This document shows, one piece after another, positions 49,379 to 61,234 of a stretch of 64,000 nt of DNA. Source of the DNA: Saururus chinensis (taxonomy: Eukaryota > Streptophyta > Magnoliopsida > Piperales > Saururaceae). The first letter of the stretch is position 1, and every line of letters starts with the position of its first letter. The position numbers and the translations under genes are program-made. The notes under the pieces were generated by a model. That model saw only the letters and a list, made by a program, of their open reading frames with translations. It ran no database searches and was not told the origin of the DNA. The stretch covers positions 17,866,995 through 17,930,994 of the forward strand of contig CP141142.1 in the NCBI GenBank assembly GCA_035235625.1. Reading direction: 5' to 3'.

Positions 49379-51262
49379 TGTAATGACCTATTTTTCGATT
49401 ATGCCTAAAGAGAGGGGTTAAGGGGTAATTCTACAATTTTGATTAAGTATTAGGTGGTTTCAAAGGATGAAATCATCATATACTAATAGAGCTCAAAGTA
49501 ACAAGTCTAACAAATCGAAGAACATGCAAAATGGAGGTCGGGAGAGAAAATTATAACCTCGGGATGTGTGCCACATTATAAGACCTACTTGAAAAGTGAG
49601 GGATAACCTGCCCATGTGTGGTCTTGTTTCAAAGGGCTCATTGATATGAGTCCATCGGTACCAAGAACGTGCAATTCCGACTTCAGAGTAGGAAGTTATC
49701 GCCTTTTGAGGTTATGATATTATTAGAGTAAAATAATATAGAATCGGATAGGAATGATTATGCAAGCGGATAGGAATGACGACTAAGCAGATATGATTGC
49801 TGACAAAGTGGATAAGATCGCTGATGCAGCAGATGAAACTGACACTCGTCAATCCTATCTACCACGTGTTAGCATCGTGTTTATCCATTTTTTCCATCAA
49901 TAGCATCCAGAGCATCTAGTTTTGGAGTAAGAATTCCTGAAAACTCTCTCATGATTCTGTATTATCTCACACATTCAAAAACTTCTTCTCTTAATTTATC
50001 ATTCATTTTAAGTCCGATTTGAGTCATTCTTGAGGCGTTCCTAGCTAATTTGAGGGTGATCTACTCAATGGAATAGTCCATTCTTTAAGTTGGTATTCCT
50101 AGATGGGCAAACGGCCCAGGGAAAGAGGAGGCTCTGCCTACCACCCTCCTGCCCTGAAGAGAGAGAAGCGGCCTAGAGAGAGAGGGGGCTCCGTCCTCTA
50201 TCACCAGCCACATTGAGAGACATGGCCTAGAGAAGGGGAGACTCTGTCCTCCACCAAAGGGCCACGCAGTGTGAGAAATGCCCCGGGGAAGGGGATGTTC
50301 TATCCGTAACTTATGAGTGGAGAAAAGAGAAGAGTCTTTAGGTAAGGGGGAGTTCTATCCGCCGCATACGGGCGTGGTATGTGTAAAGTGTACTAGGATT
50401 GGGAAGGATTAGGCCAGGGAAAAAGGAGGATTTGTCTGCCATCCTCATTCCCCGAAGAGAGAAAAGTGGCCCGAAAAAGGAGGGGGGCTCCATCTTACAT
50501 CACTAGGCTGCATCGAGAAAAGTGACCCAGAGTAGGGGAGGCTCCGTCCTCTACTGAAGGGTGATGGAGTGTGAGGAACAACCCTGTGTATGAGAGGTTT
50601 TGTTTGCTGCCCACAGGCACAGAGAGTGATGTGTCTCCGGGAAAGGGGAGGGTTTTGTCTATCACTTTCCGGCGCAATGAGAGGAATGTGCTGGAGCTAG
50701 AGAAGGTTCTGCTCACTGCCAACCTCTAGATTGGAAGGGGAGGATGCCCAGAGGGAACGAACATTTTTGAATGCCGCTACTTCTTGGGACACCAGGGGAT
50801 TAAGCATTTTTAACCTTCCAATTTAATTATAAGAATGATGTGCTAATTAGGATGTATGCTATGCTACAATTCATTGTGTTGAGTATGCTATGCTTTGATC
50901 CATTGTGTTCTGATCTACTATGCTTTGATGTGACTAAATGAGCTCGATCTCACTTTGGGGTAGAGTGAGACGTGTATGTGTGCTGTCTCGCATTAGGTTA
51001 GAGCGAGACATGTGAATGACATAGGCAACCAATGATAAGGCAAAGTTGGCCCGATCCAAATTGGATATATAATTAGGTTTGTTGTGGCCTACGCGTATGG
51101 AGCACTGAAGTTCCGTAGTGTGTAGAGGAACTTGATGACTCTCGCACTCAAGAGTACGCTGTTCCTAGTTTTTGTTTGGTTTTAATCTTTTTGGGACCTT
51201 GGAGTACAGGTCCTCCCCTATGAAACCCCAGCTCAGGTCAGTTTATGGGTCGGGGCGTTACA
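49379..51262 (+). mobile_element. Solo LTR, Tekay/Del-like (target duplication GATCT)
   Basis: It spans TGTAATGACC to GGGGCGTTACA, 1884 bp, flanked by GATCT at 49374-49378 and GATCT at 51263-51267. It lies in the 3' non-coding part of the gypsy element. At 50110-50740 it carries about ten degenerate ~60-bp tandem units around GGGGAGGCTCCGTCCTC. The TGTAA…GGCGTTACA ends are those of Tekay/Del chromovirus LTRs. Confidence 0.9.
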
Positions 51263-51267
51263 GATCT

Positions 51268-51779
51268 AGGATGTTTTTACTTTTCAGGGACGGTTTTGCA
51301 TGTTTCTCTATTATGATCTCTTGAGGTTGAATGGATGCCAATGTCTACTTTTTTAAGTGTTAAATTCAAATTGCTCAGTGGACATGAGACACATTGAGTC
51401 ATTAGATTCATTAAATTGGGATTGCATAATTACTTGACAATGTCACTTTTTAAAAAAAAACTAGTACATATGTATGAGCCTCCCACCAACATGAAGTTGT
51501 CAGAATAAATTATTGTTTTAGAAGACAAGTTGTATTATGCATTGCACTCACTAATGATTGATTTTATTAAATGGAATCATATGTTTAGGAGAAGTTAATA
51601 TGTAATTTTTTTATTGATTTTTTTTTAAATTTTTTTTGAATTTTGTGGGTAGACATACTGCAAACGGTCATGAGACTATAACTTGTGATTTCCATCGGAA
51701 GTGGAGTAGTTAGCTTTTTTTGTTGTTGTTTTCGTTTTGTTTTGCTCGAAGACTAGGAAAATATAGGTTTGAGGGTATT
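51268..51779 (+). other. 3' non-coding region and polypurine tract of the gypsy element
   Basis: AT-rich sequence ending in GGTTTGAGGGTATT directly before the LTR at 51780. This is a degenerate form of the polypurine tract seen before Athila LTRs. Confidence 0.6.
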
Positions 51780-53530
51780 TGATGAATGAGGATTTTATCC
51801 ATTTTATGATCTTTTTACCTTATTTGCAAGTATAGGATTATGTTAATTTAGGGTTAAGTATGGTTTATTAGTGTTAGGATATAAATTAGTAAATCATTAA
51901 TTCGAGTGCTATTAGTAGTTTGGGCATGTATTTGAATCAAGTCTAAATTTTATTTATGTCCTACATATCTAAAAATATGATTTTTTTATATTTTATAGGT
52001 ACGATGCACTTATCAAGGCCCTTGGATGATGTGAGAAATATTTGGAAACACTCTTGACATGCTTTAAAATGTTTTAGACAACTTTTTGGAATCACAAACA
52101 AGTTGGAAATTAATATGGATGCTAACAAAAGAGCTTAATGAACAGAATAGAAAGCTGGACAAAAATCTGGACAGTCAAGTGAACAATAGTCATCTTCCCA
52201 AACATGAATTTGGACAGTTAATTGGGCAATACTGTTCAGATTGCAGAAGTGTGGAGTAGTTAGGAAAAATGATGAAATCAAATTCTAAGGAGTCTAGAAT
52301 CACAAAAATTGATTTAGGGCTTTAGTACCCAACTCATTTCTAGACAAGAGGCTGGTTTCAAAATTTTATGTTTGGCACCTTGGAGAGGTCAAAATTTGGA
52401 GTTGAGAGTGACAAGGAGTTTTGAGCCGCCATTAATGGATTCACTTAAGCTTTTATCTTACTCAAAAGTGTCAAAGCAGCATCACATTGGTGGATTTTCT
52501 TAGATTTGTTTTTATTTATCTAAACTAAAACCAACAAATTGGAGAATCTATGATAGAGTTGTGATGTGCAAGGAATCTAACATGATTAGTAAGCATATCA
52601 GAAAGCAAAAAGAACTTAAATAAGAAGAAAGGATTCTCTCTTATTGTGGATGGATTAGGAGGCTAATGAGTCTATATAAAGAGCAATTCATATAAAAAAC
52701 ATAGGGGGAGAGAAAAAAAGTAGAGAAAAAGTTTGCACGCCATGGTACTGTATTAGCACCGTTTACAAGTATTGTAGTAGCACTGTTCATAGTTACTATT
52801 CATGATAGTGTTCGTTACTATAGCATACCGCGAGCAGGGATTTTTTTCGACTGGTTTTCTACGGAGAATTTGAAGGTGCGATATTTATTTTCTTTTATTT
52901 AATGTCTTTTTACTATCCATGAACTTAATGCATAATGCTATGCTAGCCGTAAACATGGTGTTTTAAACCTGTATAACTAAGGCTGAGATAAAGTACTAAT
53001 GAAGCATGTATTAAACTCTAGTTTTAGTTTATATTTAGTGGATTAACCTCTTTTTAATTCTACCATGTGAGTTTTCTTTTAATTATTTTGTCAAGCACAT
53101 TAATTAATTAGATTATCATTAGTGTGAATTATAATCTATGCATATGTGTAAAGAATTGATCTCTGATTACTTGTGTTCTTCGGATATGTGTAACACTTAG
53201 ACAATTAATTAAAGTTGAGGTTTCCTTGGTTATTGTATGAATTTGGATTAGAGTTGATGGTATGTGTTGATTTAGTATGGATTTGATGCCTTGGTTTAAT
53301 CCTCCATAATATTTTCTTTGAAGTGTTTTAGTTTTGTTTCTTTAGATTTTCAATCAAGAATTATTTGAGTTCTTATTTTGATAGCTCAGAAGTAAGAACA
53401 AGTGATTTCAGTTTTCAATTATTTTTCCTAGGAATTAGCATTCCTCATAGGATGGTCCTCAAATTCACTAAGCATTTTATTTCTTCACTACCTACACTTG
53501 GGTAACACTTTTTAAGTTGTTCTACAAGAT
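51780..53530 (+). mobile_element. 3' LTR of the Athila-like gypsy element
   Basis: It begins TGATGAATGAGGATTTTATC after the polypurine tract. Its first 1.1 kb pairs with 45386-46505, after which the partner is lost. The end is set at about TTGTTCTACA (53525-53530), just before Copia F coding similarity resumes. No clean right target duplication was found, and about 200 codons of Copia sequence appear to be missing at this border. Confidence 0.75.
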
Positions 53531-53534
53531 ACAA

Positions 53535-53925
53535 ATTATTGTTTCTATTTGACGCTACTTCTAAACTTGTAGGACACTCATATGCTGATTGGACTGGGAA
53601 TGTAGATATTAGAAAAAGTACTTTAGGAGGATTTTTTATGTAGGAAATTATTTAATTTCTTGGCATAGTAAAAAGAAAAATTGTATTTCTTTATCAACTG
53701 TTAAAGTTGAATATATAGCTGCTAGTACTAGTTGTACTTAATTAATGTGAATGAGAAGGAATACGTCAATGCAAGATGACTTTATATTTTGATAATCTAA
53801 GCTCATTAAAAAGAACATATTTCAAACAAGTTTCAATTGGCTGATACTTTTACAAAACCTTTTGATTTCAATAGGTTCATTAATGTTTAAAAAGTCATTG
53901 AACTTGCTTGTCCATAGTAATTGTG
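53535..53925 (+). mobile_element. RNase H end of Copia element F
   Basis: Pieces read GHSYADWTGNVDIRKSTLGGFF, then SWHSKKKNCISLSTVKVEYIAAST, then LADTFTKPFDFNRF and IELACP. These are the standard last motifs of a Copia pol. It lies in the same direction as 35086-36762, which supports one Copia element interrupted by the gypsy insertion. It has several breaks. Confidence 0.85.
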
Positions 53926-54429
53926 TAAGAGTTTTTTTGTCCTTGTTTTGATTAAAAATCTTTGGGACATTAAACACAACAAAAAATTGTATTCAATTTT
54001 TTACGTTTTTGATAGTTTGGATTTAATATAGCTTGTTTTTAAGCCTAGTTTGTTTTGTTTTAGCAAAGACAAAAGAAAATTGTTGAGATTGTTTATTTTT
54101 TTAAACATATTATATGAAACACACTTGAATTGTGAAGATATTGCATTATAGTGGGTCATATATGCAATGTATGATGAATACAATCTTATGTAAAGAGGAC
54201 TAGTAGAATATTAATTGAGTAAAGTTTTAAAATTCATAATAAGACTTGTTGCATTGTTGATTTACTAAAATGCTTAGTACTCTATAGGAATTCAAGATTA
54301 TTGATTGGGTTAAATGTATAATATGGTTGATTTACTTATTAACTATGATGCTATTAGTTAGTATGAAGTAGTTGAGCGGTTTAGATTCCTTTGCATTCTT
54401 AATGAGATTTGTTCATAGTGTTCATTCAC
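53926..54429 (+). other. 3' non-coding tail of Copia element F
   Basis: AT-rich. A purine run AAAGACAAAAGAAAATTG (54066-54083) may be what remains of the polypurine tract, but no LTR start could be fixed after it. A minus-strand 60-codon frame is not supported. Confidence 0.4.
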
Positions 54430-57103
54430 GTTTGACGGCCCACATAGTGTATGCAATGCATGCAGACTAATATATAACTAATATATATAACTGAGTGTGT
54501 GTGCGACTTGGGCCCACCAAACCTAGGTGACACATGTACAAGGTTGTGGGTCCACCCCCACGTAACCCATTGACCCTTAACTAGTTAACCCTGGCTAGTC
54601 ACATGATCCATATGGGTTGATCCCATAACTTTGTCCAACATCCCCTTCTTATGGGTGAAGCACTCGTATTGGTTCACAATGACTACTTCTAGCCCCGTCA
54701 CAACCCTAGACTATCAGCATGTTGTGCAACCTGATTTGTAGGTAGGCCCTTAGGTAATGGGTCCACCAACATCTCAAAAGTAGGAAGATGACAAATTGTC
54801 AGCTTTCCTTTCTGTTGCAGAAGATAAAGTAGTAATGCACCTCAATGTGCTTACCCTTGGTACTGATTTCTCCTTTCTTCAGTGTTGGTAAGGTGGCTAA
54901 ATTATTGCAATACATCTAGACTGGAGAATCTGATTAGTCGTCTTGCCCTAGACAAGCTAGATATTCCTATATCAACATTGCTTTTGAGGCTGCCAAACTG
55001 CAAGCATAAAATTTATACTACATAGTGGACTTAGGAATCCTCTTTTGTTTCTTGCTAGCCTATTCTATGGCTCCACCTCCAAACATGAAGGCATAAACAA
55101 CAGTAAATTTCCTATCATATTGGCCCCCTATGTATTTAAAATCACTATACCTAGCCAATGACAAACTCTCACCCTCATAGGTGAGTTTCATACCATTAGT
55201 ACCTTGTAGGTACTTGAACACCCGCTAAACATCTTGTAAGTGTTACATTCCTAGGTCAGTTTGGTATCTACTCAACAAGCCTAGAACGAAGCTTAAATCA
55301 AATCGAGTATAATTCATGACATACATTAAGCTGCCAATACCATGTGCATATGGCATTTTGAGTATTTCCTCACCACTTGAGGGTGTTGTTCTCATAGAGA
55401 GAACTGTACCATAATAAATTGAGGAATTCATGGTTTACAACCAACTACACCGAACTTTGCTTTAAAACATTTCAATGTAAGCTTCTTGAGATATACTACT
55501 AAGCTTACACATTTTTCTATCTTTATCAATATTCATCCCTAGGATATAAGAGGCCTCACCCATGTCTTTCATCTTAAATGGGGTTTTAAGCCACTCTTTA
55601 GACTGACATTTAAGCTCAAGTCATTTTCCATTAACAAGATATCATCAACGTAGAGAGAAAGTAATATAAATCTACTATCCTTGAAGTAGATACAATAATC
55701 ATGCTCATTTGCTATGAACCTATACTCACTAATCACCTTGTGAAAATCGAAGTACAATTACCTAGGAGAGTGTTTAAGCCCATACAAAGACTTTATAAGT
55801 TTACACACCTTGTGTTCCTCTCCAGGAACAACAAAAGCCCTCAAGCTATTCATGTAAATTTCATCCTCTAAATCACCATTTAGGAAGGTAGTATTTACAT
55901 CCATTCAGTGCAATTGCAAGTCTAACTGAGCCACTATAACTCATAGACACCTGATAGATGTAAATATAGTTATAGGTGAAAAGTTTTCCTTGAAGTTATT
56001 GCCCCTAACTTAAGTGAAGCCCATAGCTACAAATCTTGTCTTATATTTATCTATTGACCCAATTTCCTTGAGCTTTTTCTTGAAGATCCATTTACAGCCA
56101 ATAGGCTTTCTTTCTCTGGCAAGTAAATAACTTCCCAAACTCAGTTATTCATTATGAAATCTACTTCCTTAGAATGTAGACTATTCATTGTGTGCTCATA
56201 GGTCAAAGGCTCCTTGCTTCATACCCTCCTAATATGGCATAGAAGTCTGCAATAAGGTTGAGGGTCTGCTATCCTCACCTCCCTTACTTCAGATTTCCCC
56301 CTTAGTTTAGATCCTATAACCACCTCAGTAGAAGTAGTAGAGTTAAACTCCCTTACTAGGAATTTTAGGGTCTATCTCTTTTTCTATAAAATAAGCTTCC
56401 CTAGATTCAATGACCCCCATTGTCCCATCAAAATGGTGTACTACAAATCTATATCACTTGGAGTGTTCATTGTACCTTATAAAGTTATACTTTATTGTCT
56501 GAGGGTCCAGTTTACTTCTATGTTGGTAAAATACTTTTATATGTTCCTTGGACCCCCCACACTCTAAGATGACATAAGTCTAGACATATATTTGTCCATA
56601 ACTCAAGGTATACTATTGATAGCCTTAGTTGAGTACATATACAATGGTGTCTAATGCCTCTCCCCAAAAATTTGCTCCTAGTTCTTAGTGGTTTAAGATT
56701 GATCTAACTATGTCTAGAAGTATTCGGTTTCTCTTTTCAGCAACTCTATTTTAATGAGGAGTATAGGATAAGGTGTATTGATGTATAATTCCTACGTTGG
56801 TGAAGTAGTCCTTAAACTCATTACAGGTGTACTCACCACCTACATCCGTTATTCGGACTTTAGTTAACCTTCCTAATTGAGTCTTTACTCTATCCTTGAA
56901 TTCTTGGAAATTCTCGAAGGCTTCAAACTTCCGCTTTATTAGGTACATATACCCAAACCTAGTAAATATGAATGTAATAAAGTGCACCATCCCTCTATGG
57001 GTTTGCACATTCATAGCCCACATATGTCTAAGTGAATAACTTTGAAAAGGAATTTGGGAAGGGTTTTCTACTCATCTTGCCTACAAAATAATGCTAACAC
57101 ACC
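54430..57103 (-). mobile_element. Copia element (family E): integrase, reverse transcriptase, RNase H and start of 3' LTR
   Basis: Minus-strand order: pre-integrase (57100-57030), integrase core (HFITFIFTRFGYMYLIKRKFEAFE and GGEYTCNEFKDYF, 57023-56751), reverse transcriptase (SLYVDDILLMEND near 55650), then GIGSLMYVMNYTRFDLSFVLGLLSRY (55243-55431), and RNase H with YCNNLATLPTLKK and KHIEVHYYFI (54960-54800). A polypurine tract (54641-54655, AAGAAGGGGA) and the LTR start TGTTGGACAAAG (from 54640) follow. That LTR matches E1 at 21414. The 5' end is cut by the LTR at 57104 and the 3' LTR is cut near 54430. More than ten breaks. Confidence 0.85.
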
Positions 57104-58170
57104 TGTAGGTCCCCAGAAGAACATATGAGGCCATATGTATTGAATTGGCTTATTTTGGTGAATAAAATCAAGTCAAATTGATGTCTAATTTGAGTCATAG
57201 GATAGAATATTTGGTACTCAAGATCACACAGTGAAGATAAGCAGATCAGAAGGCTCAAGAATGTTTTTGCACGTAAAAACAAGCACACACATCCCATTCA
57301 CCCACTCAAGACAAGAGTTTCATATTATAGTGTGAGAAAAAGAATTAGTGAAAATTTAAGAAAATTTTACATAAATATGCAAAAATTTTAATTCAAGATT
57401 AATCGGGATTAAACATAAAGAATTTTAATATTTTTTATTGTAGCAACATTGCAACAAATTACTATAGCAAATTATTGTTCATCAATCGATTGGTTACTGT
57501 AACGATGGATCGCTTGAACCTACAATTTTCCAAAATAGGCAATTCCAAGTTGAATTTGATTCTTATTTAAATTCTAACACCTAAATCGTGTTAGTTATTA
57601 TATAAGGGGTATTTTGGACATGGAAAAAGAGGAGGGAAGCCATTGTTAGTGTAGAGAGATATTTGTGAGTACTTTATTATGTTTTGAGAGTGTAGAGCTT
57701 TCCTTTGGCTACATACTTATATCAATTTAATTAGTAAAAAGTGAAGAGAAATTCCCAACACAACACACATATGAGCCAAGAGTTGTAGAAAAGTTTTCAA
57801 AGGAGTTGAAGAAAGTTAGAGGTGGATCAACAATTGAAGGAGTCTTTGATTAAGCCTCTAGATAAAGACTGACAGAATGTGAAGAGGAAAATTTTCAAGG
57901 GTTCAATAGAGGGAGAAACTTGAAAGTCAACAACAGAGAGGACTGAATAAAGAAAAGGCTTTTTCGTATATGTCAAGTCAAAGAGGTTGGTTGGTTGTTC
58001 TTGGATCTAGTACGTTTTTGCTTACTAGTGCATTGATTTGTCCTTGTGAAGTTACCATAGTTTTTTATCTGAGTTGAGTTTTCCATGTTAAATTCTTGTT
58101 TATTTTGTGTGATTGCATGATTTATGGTTTGATTGCTTGATAGAATGATCATAAATGCACATAGCCATTA
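57104..58170 (+). mobile_element. LTR of a SIRE-like Copia (family G)
   Basis: It starts TGTAGGTCCCCAGAAG. It shares TAATTTGAGTCATAGGATA with the reversed LTR at 32073, and the TTTTTGCTTACTAGTGCATTG tail region with 26300 and 62740. It contains ATCAATCGATTGG and GATGGATCGCTTG motifs. The end is not sharp. Confidence 0.65.
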
Positions 58171-58917
58171 TGTTTTTATTGTTTATGCCTTAAAAAAAAG
58201 TTTTGCGAGTAGAGGCTAAAACTCTTAGTTCTTACTTGTCGAAGTACTAGTTTTAGGAGCAATCTAGTGATCCGCTACTTTGATTAGACATATATTAAAC
58301 TCTCAAAAGGTAGTTAAGTATTTTGATTGATTATTGTTAAGTTTTCATGATATCTATCTTTATTTTGCATGCATATCTTTAGTTGGTTGTGTTAGTTTTG
58401 CTCAATTCTTCATAGATTTGCTTACTTTCCAAAAAGGTGTATTTTTTGTTGTTTTGTGTATTTATTTGAACTTGTTTTTGGGGTTTATTTAACTCATTAT
58501 GTCTTATTCTTCTTTTAGTAATGATGAGAATTTAGATGTTGAAAAGCTTTTTATACAAGTCATTGAAAGTAGTAAAAAATGTAAGAAGTTAGAGAAAATT
58601 GTCAATTGAAGGATGAGACAATTAATTCTATTTCTATTGAAAAATCCCAATTGGTTGAAGATAAGGAATCACTAGAGATAGTGTTTTAAACTTTGAGGAA
58701 TAAACTTGTGAAAGAAAGGAGAAAAACTAAGTCTTTAGAAGATAAACTTGTGTCTATTAATAAAAAAGTAAATCCTTCAAATATGAAAAAAGTAATATTC
58801 TAGACAAGATAAAAAATTTAGAGAATAAAGTTCATAAAAGAGTAGAGACAAATAAGGTTTATTTGAAGAAGATTGAAGATGTAGGGAGTTAACTGACAAT
58901 TTCTCAAGAAAAATTGA
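58171..58917 (+). mobile_element. Leader and coiled-coil gag-like ORF of the family-G Copia
   Basis: The leader has the CTTACTTGTCGAAGTACTAG / CTAGTGATCCGCTA phrases found after other SIRE-like LTRs here. From 58498 frames read MSYSSFSNDENLDVEKLF, then long Lys/Glu/Leu heptad stretches such as SLEDKLVSINKKVN, ILDKIKNLENKVHK and VYLKKIEDVG. It is a coiled-coil protein part with no recognised catalytic domain. It is cut by the next LTR near 58917. Confidence 0.5.
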
Positions 58918-61028
58918 AATCTTTCTCAAAATTTGATGATTTTGAACTTGATTTGTTCAAAGAAGCTTTAAGATTTTTCGTAGCACTATCAGGGATGAAA
59001 TTATCTAGCCCATGAATGTGTCAATTGGACACTGGGATAGCAGGCTATGGCCTCAAGAAGCATGTCATAAGTGAGGCCCACATAAAATTAGTTAGAAAAC
59101 ATCCCCTTGTGTGGTCTTATTTTGAAGGGCTTGTCGATACGAGTAAACGGTACCAAGGACACACTATTCCAAGTTCAGGGTAAGGAATTTCGCTTGTTTA
59201 AAGTTCTAAATTTCATTTTAATTTAAAAAAAAACAATTAAAAAATATAAATTTGAGTAAGCACTGTTGTCATGGGCGTCAATAGTACTGATGCACTATTG
59301 AAGGCCAACCATGGCCTGCCGTTGACATGAGTGTGTGAGCAGTGATTCACGTGCTAATGTGTGGTAGCGCCGATGCATGGTGGCTTTTAGTAATCGGATG
59401 TGCGCTACATGGCACGCATTTGCCTGCTTTATTTTTTTATAAATAAAGGGCAGGGGAGGGGGGACCTTTCCAACTCACCCAAAATCTTCCTCTCGTCTAC
59501 TCTGAGCTCTGCCCGCTCTCTCAACTTCCAACACCTGTTTCTAAGCTGTTGCTCGCCCAAATCTCTCCATTCAAAAACCGTTCCTAGCTAATTTAAGAGT
59601 GTTCTACATTTTAAAGGGGTCAATTTTTTTGCTTTAACTACTCTAAAAGGGGAAATGACCTGGGGTAAGATGAGGGTCTGCTGCTTTCGGGCCAGAAGGA
59701 AGTAAACATCTTAGTTCGGGGAGACTCTGTTTGCCACTTCCGGTCCAAAAGAAGAATTCTTCAATGTGCAAGGGGAGGCTTCGTCCCCTACTTTCGAGCC
59801 CAAAAGGTGATCCTATCCTGACATGAGTAGAGGTTTTACCCACCGCTCCTAAGTCTAGGAATGCGACAAGGCTCCAACTGCTGGCCATTACTCTTGTAAA
59901 TTTGAAGAACGAAGGGCAGGTGGTTTTAAACTCTAATTTTGAGTTACGGCTATGCCGTAGAATTTTTTATTTCTCTAATAAAAGATTATTTCAAAAAATA
60001 ACATGATATTTATTAGGGGTCGGGTGAATGCTAAAATAATAACGTATCGTACACCTCTAAGATGGATTTCATCGTGATGCAAACTTTAAAATATTAATAT
60101 TATTTGAATGATATCACGATTGAATTTGATTGTACTTGAAGGGTAGTTATTTGATATAAAACCCAAACACTATCATCGGTTTTGGAGGGAAGCTAATCGG
60201 TATAAAGCCCAAAAGCTATCAAAGTTATGACTCCTAGGGACTGCCTATTATGGCAAAAGGCGTGCCAATGAAATGAGATGTTGTGGGGGGATTTCTTTCA
60301 TTTAAATGTTGTTGCCCCACGAGCATGGGTGCATGTCACTCTAGTATTGGCGACATTTTATGATTGATGATTTATCCAATTTTAAATTATTTATTGGATT
60401 CTGCTTATTTTAGCCTCTTTCAAATATGAATGTATCTGATTAATAAGGGAAGAACTTGCATGAGTATCTTAGTTTCAATACAAACATGGGTTTGATTCAC
60501 ACTCTATGAATGATTTATTCAAGTTTACCGAATTCTATGAAGAACTATTTTAGTCGACTTTTGGTATAAGAAGTACATTAGATTATGTTAATGGATAATA
60601 TTATTTTGAGACGACTTTTGAATATAAATTATTAGAAGAATATTTTACGCGTCGTTGATTACACTTTACATTTTAGTATGCTAATAGAATTTAATCTTAT
60701 CTATTGAGTATTGTTATATTCACCCACCCCCAGATGTTGCAGGTCCAAACAAAGAAGATGATGTTAATGAAGATTACCCCTAGAACTTCGAAAGGTCTAC
60801 ATTTTTTTATTTACTTTATCATGTTCTATTGTTAAGTATTAATTTTGGACTTGCACAACTTTGATTTTGTTAAGTACCGCTCAGTCTTATTTTGTATGTT
60901 TAGTAAATTTTGTATTTATGTAAATTAATAAAAATTATTGTTTTGTACATAATTGATCTTGACCCTTTTTTTATTACGAATTGGTGGCACTTCGACTCCT
61001 AAGTTAATTAAAAAGTTGGAGCACTACA
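58918..61028 (+). mobile_element. 5' LTR of a Tekay/Del-like element (family C), front end missing
   Basis: From about 58918 it follows 61316-62621 (GATTTGTTCAAAGAAGC / CCCTTGTGTGGTCTT / GGGGTCGGGTGAA). It ends GGAGCACTACA at 61028, right before a primer-binding site. It has a TATAAATAAA box near 59438, a pyrimidine-rich start region, and three to four ~60-bp degenerate units (59640-59870). The first ~80 bp of the LTR are not recognisable. Confidence 0.75.
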
Positions 61029-61234
61029 ATTGGTATAAGAGCCGAGGTTCCACAGTCTACAGATGTGTAACTAAGTATTTTAACATAAATATTATTATCG
61101 TAACTATATTTTAATAATATTATTTTATTCTTAAACATCGTTTTGTTGTTGTAAGTATTTTGCATGACAATGTAATTTTAAGAATAATTATTTTGTGCAA
61201 ATTTTGAGGACAAAAGTTTTATAAGGGGGGAGTT
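61029..61234 (+). mobile_element. Whole 206-bp interior of the family-C element: primer site and polypurine tract only
   Basis: TTGGTATAAGAGCC (61030-61043) is the primer-binding site. TTTTGAGGACAAAAGTTTTATAAGGGGGGAG (61203-61232; key parts GAGGACAAAAG and AAGGGGGGAG) is the sequence that closes Tekay/Del pols and forms the polypurine tract. Nothing coding lies between, so gag-pol is entirely missing and the element could only ever have moved with outside help. Confidence 0.8.

Noticed and set aside
48131-51779. An env-like ORF after the gypsy integrase, as some Athila elements carry
   Set aside because: No frame with a signal peptide, membrane segment or coiled coil was seen; the space is non-coding sequence and a solo LTR.
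59400-59888. Small frames in the GC-richer part of the family-C LTR as genes
   Set aside because: The same sequence recurs in the partner LTR at 61860-62340 without the frames being kept.
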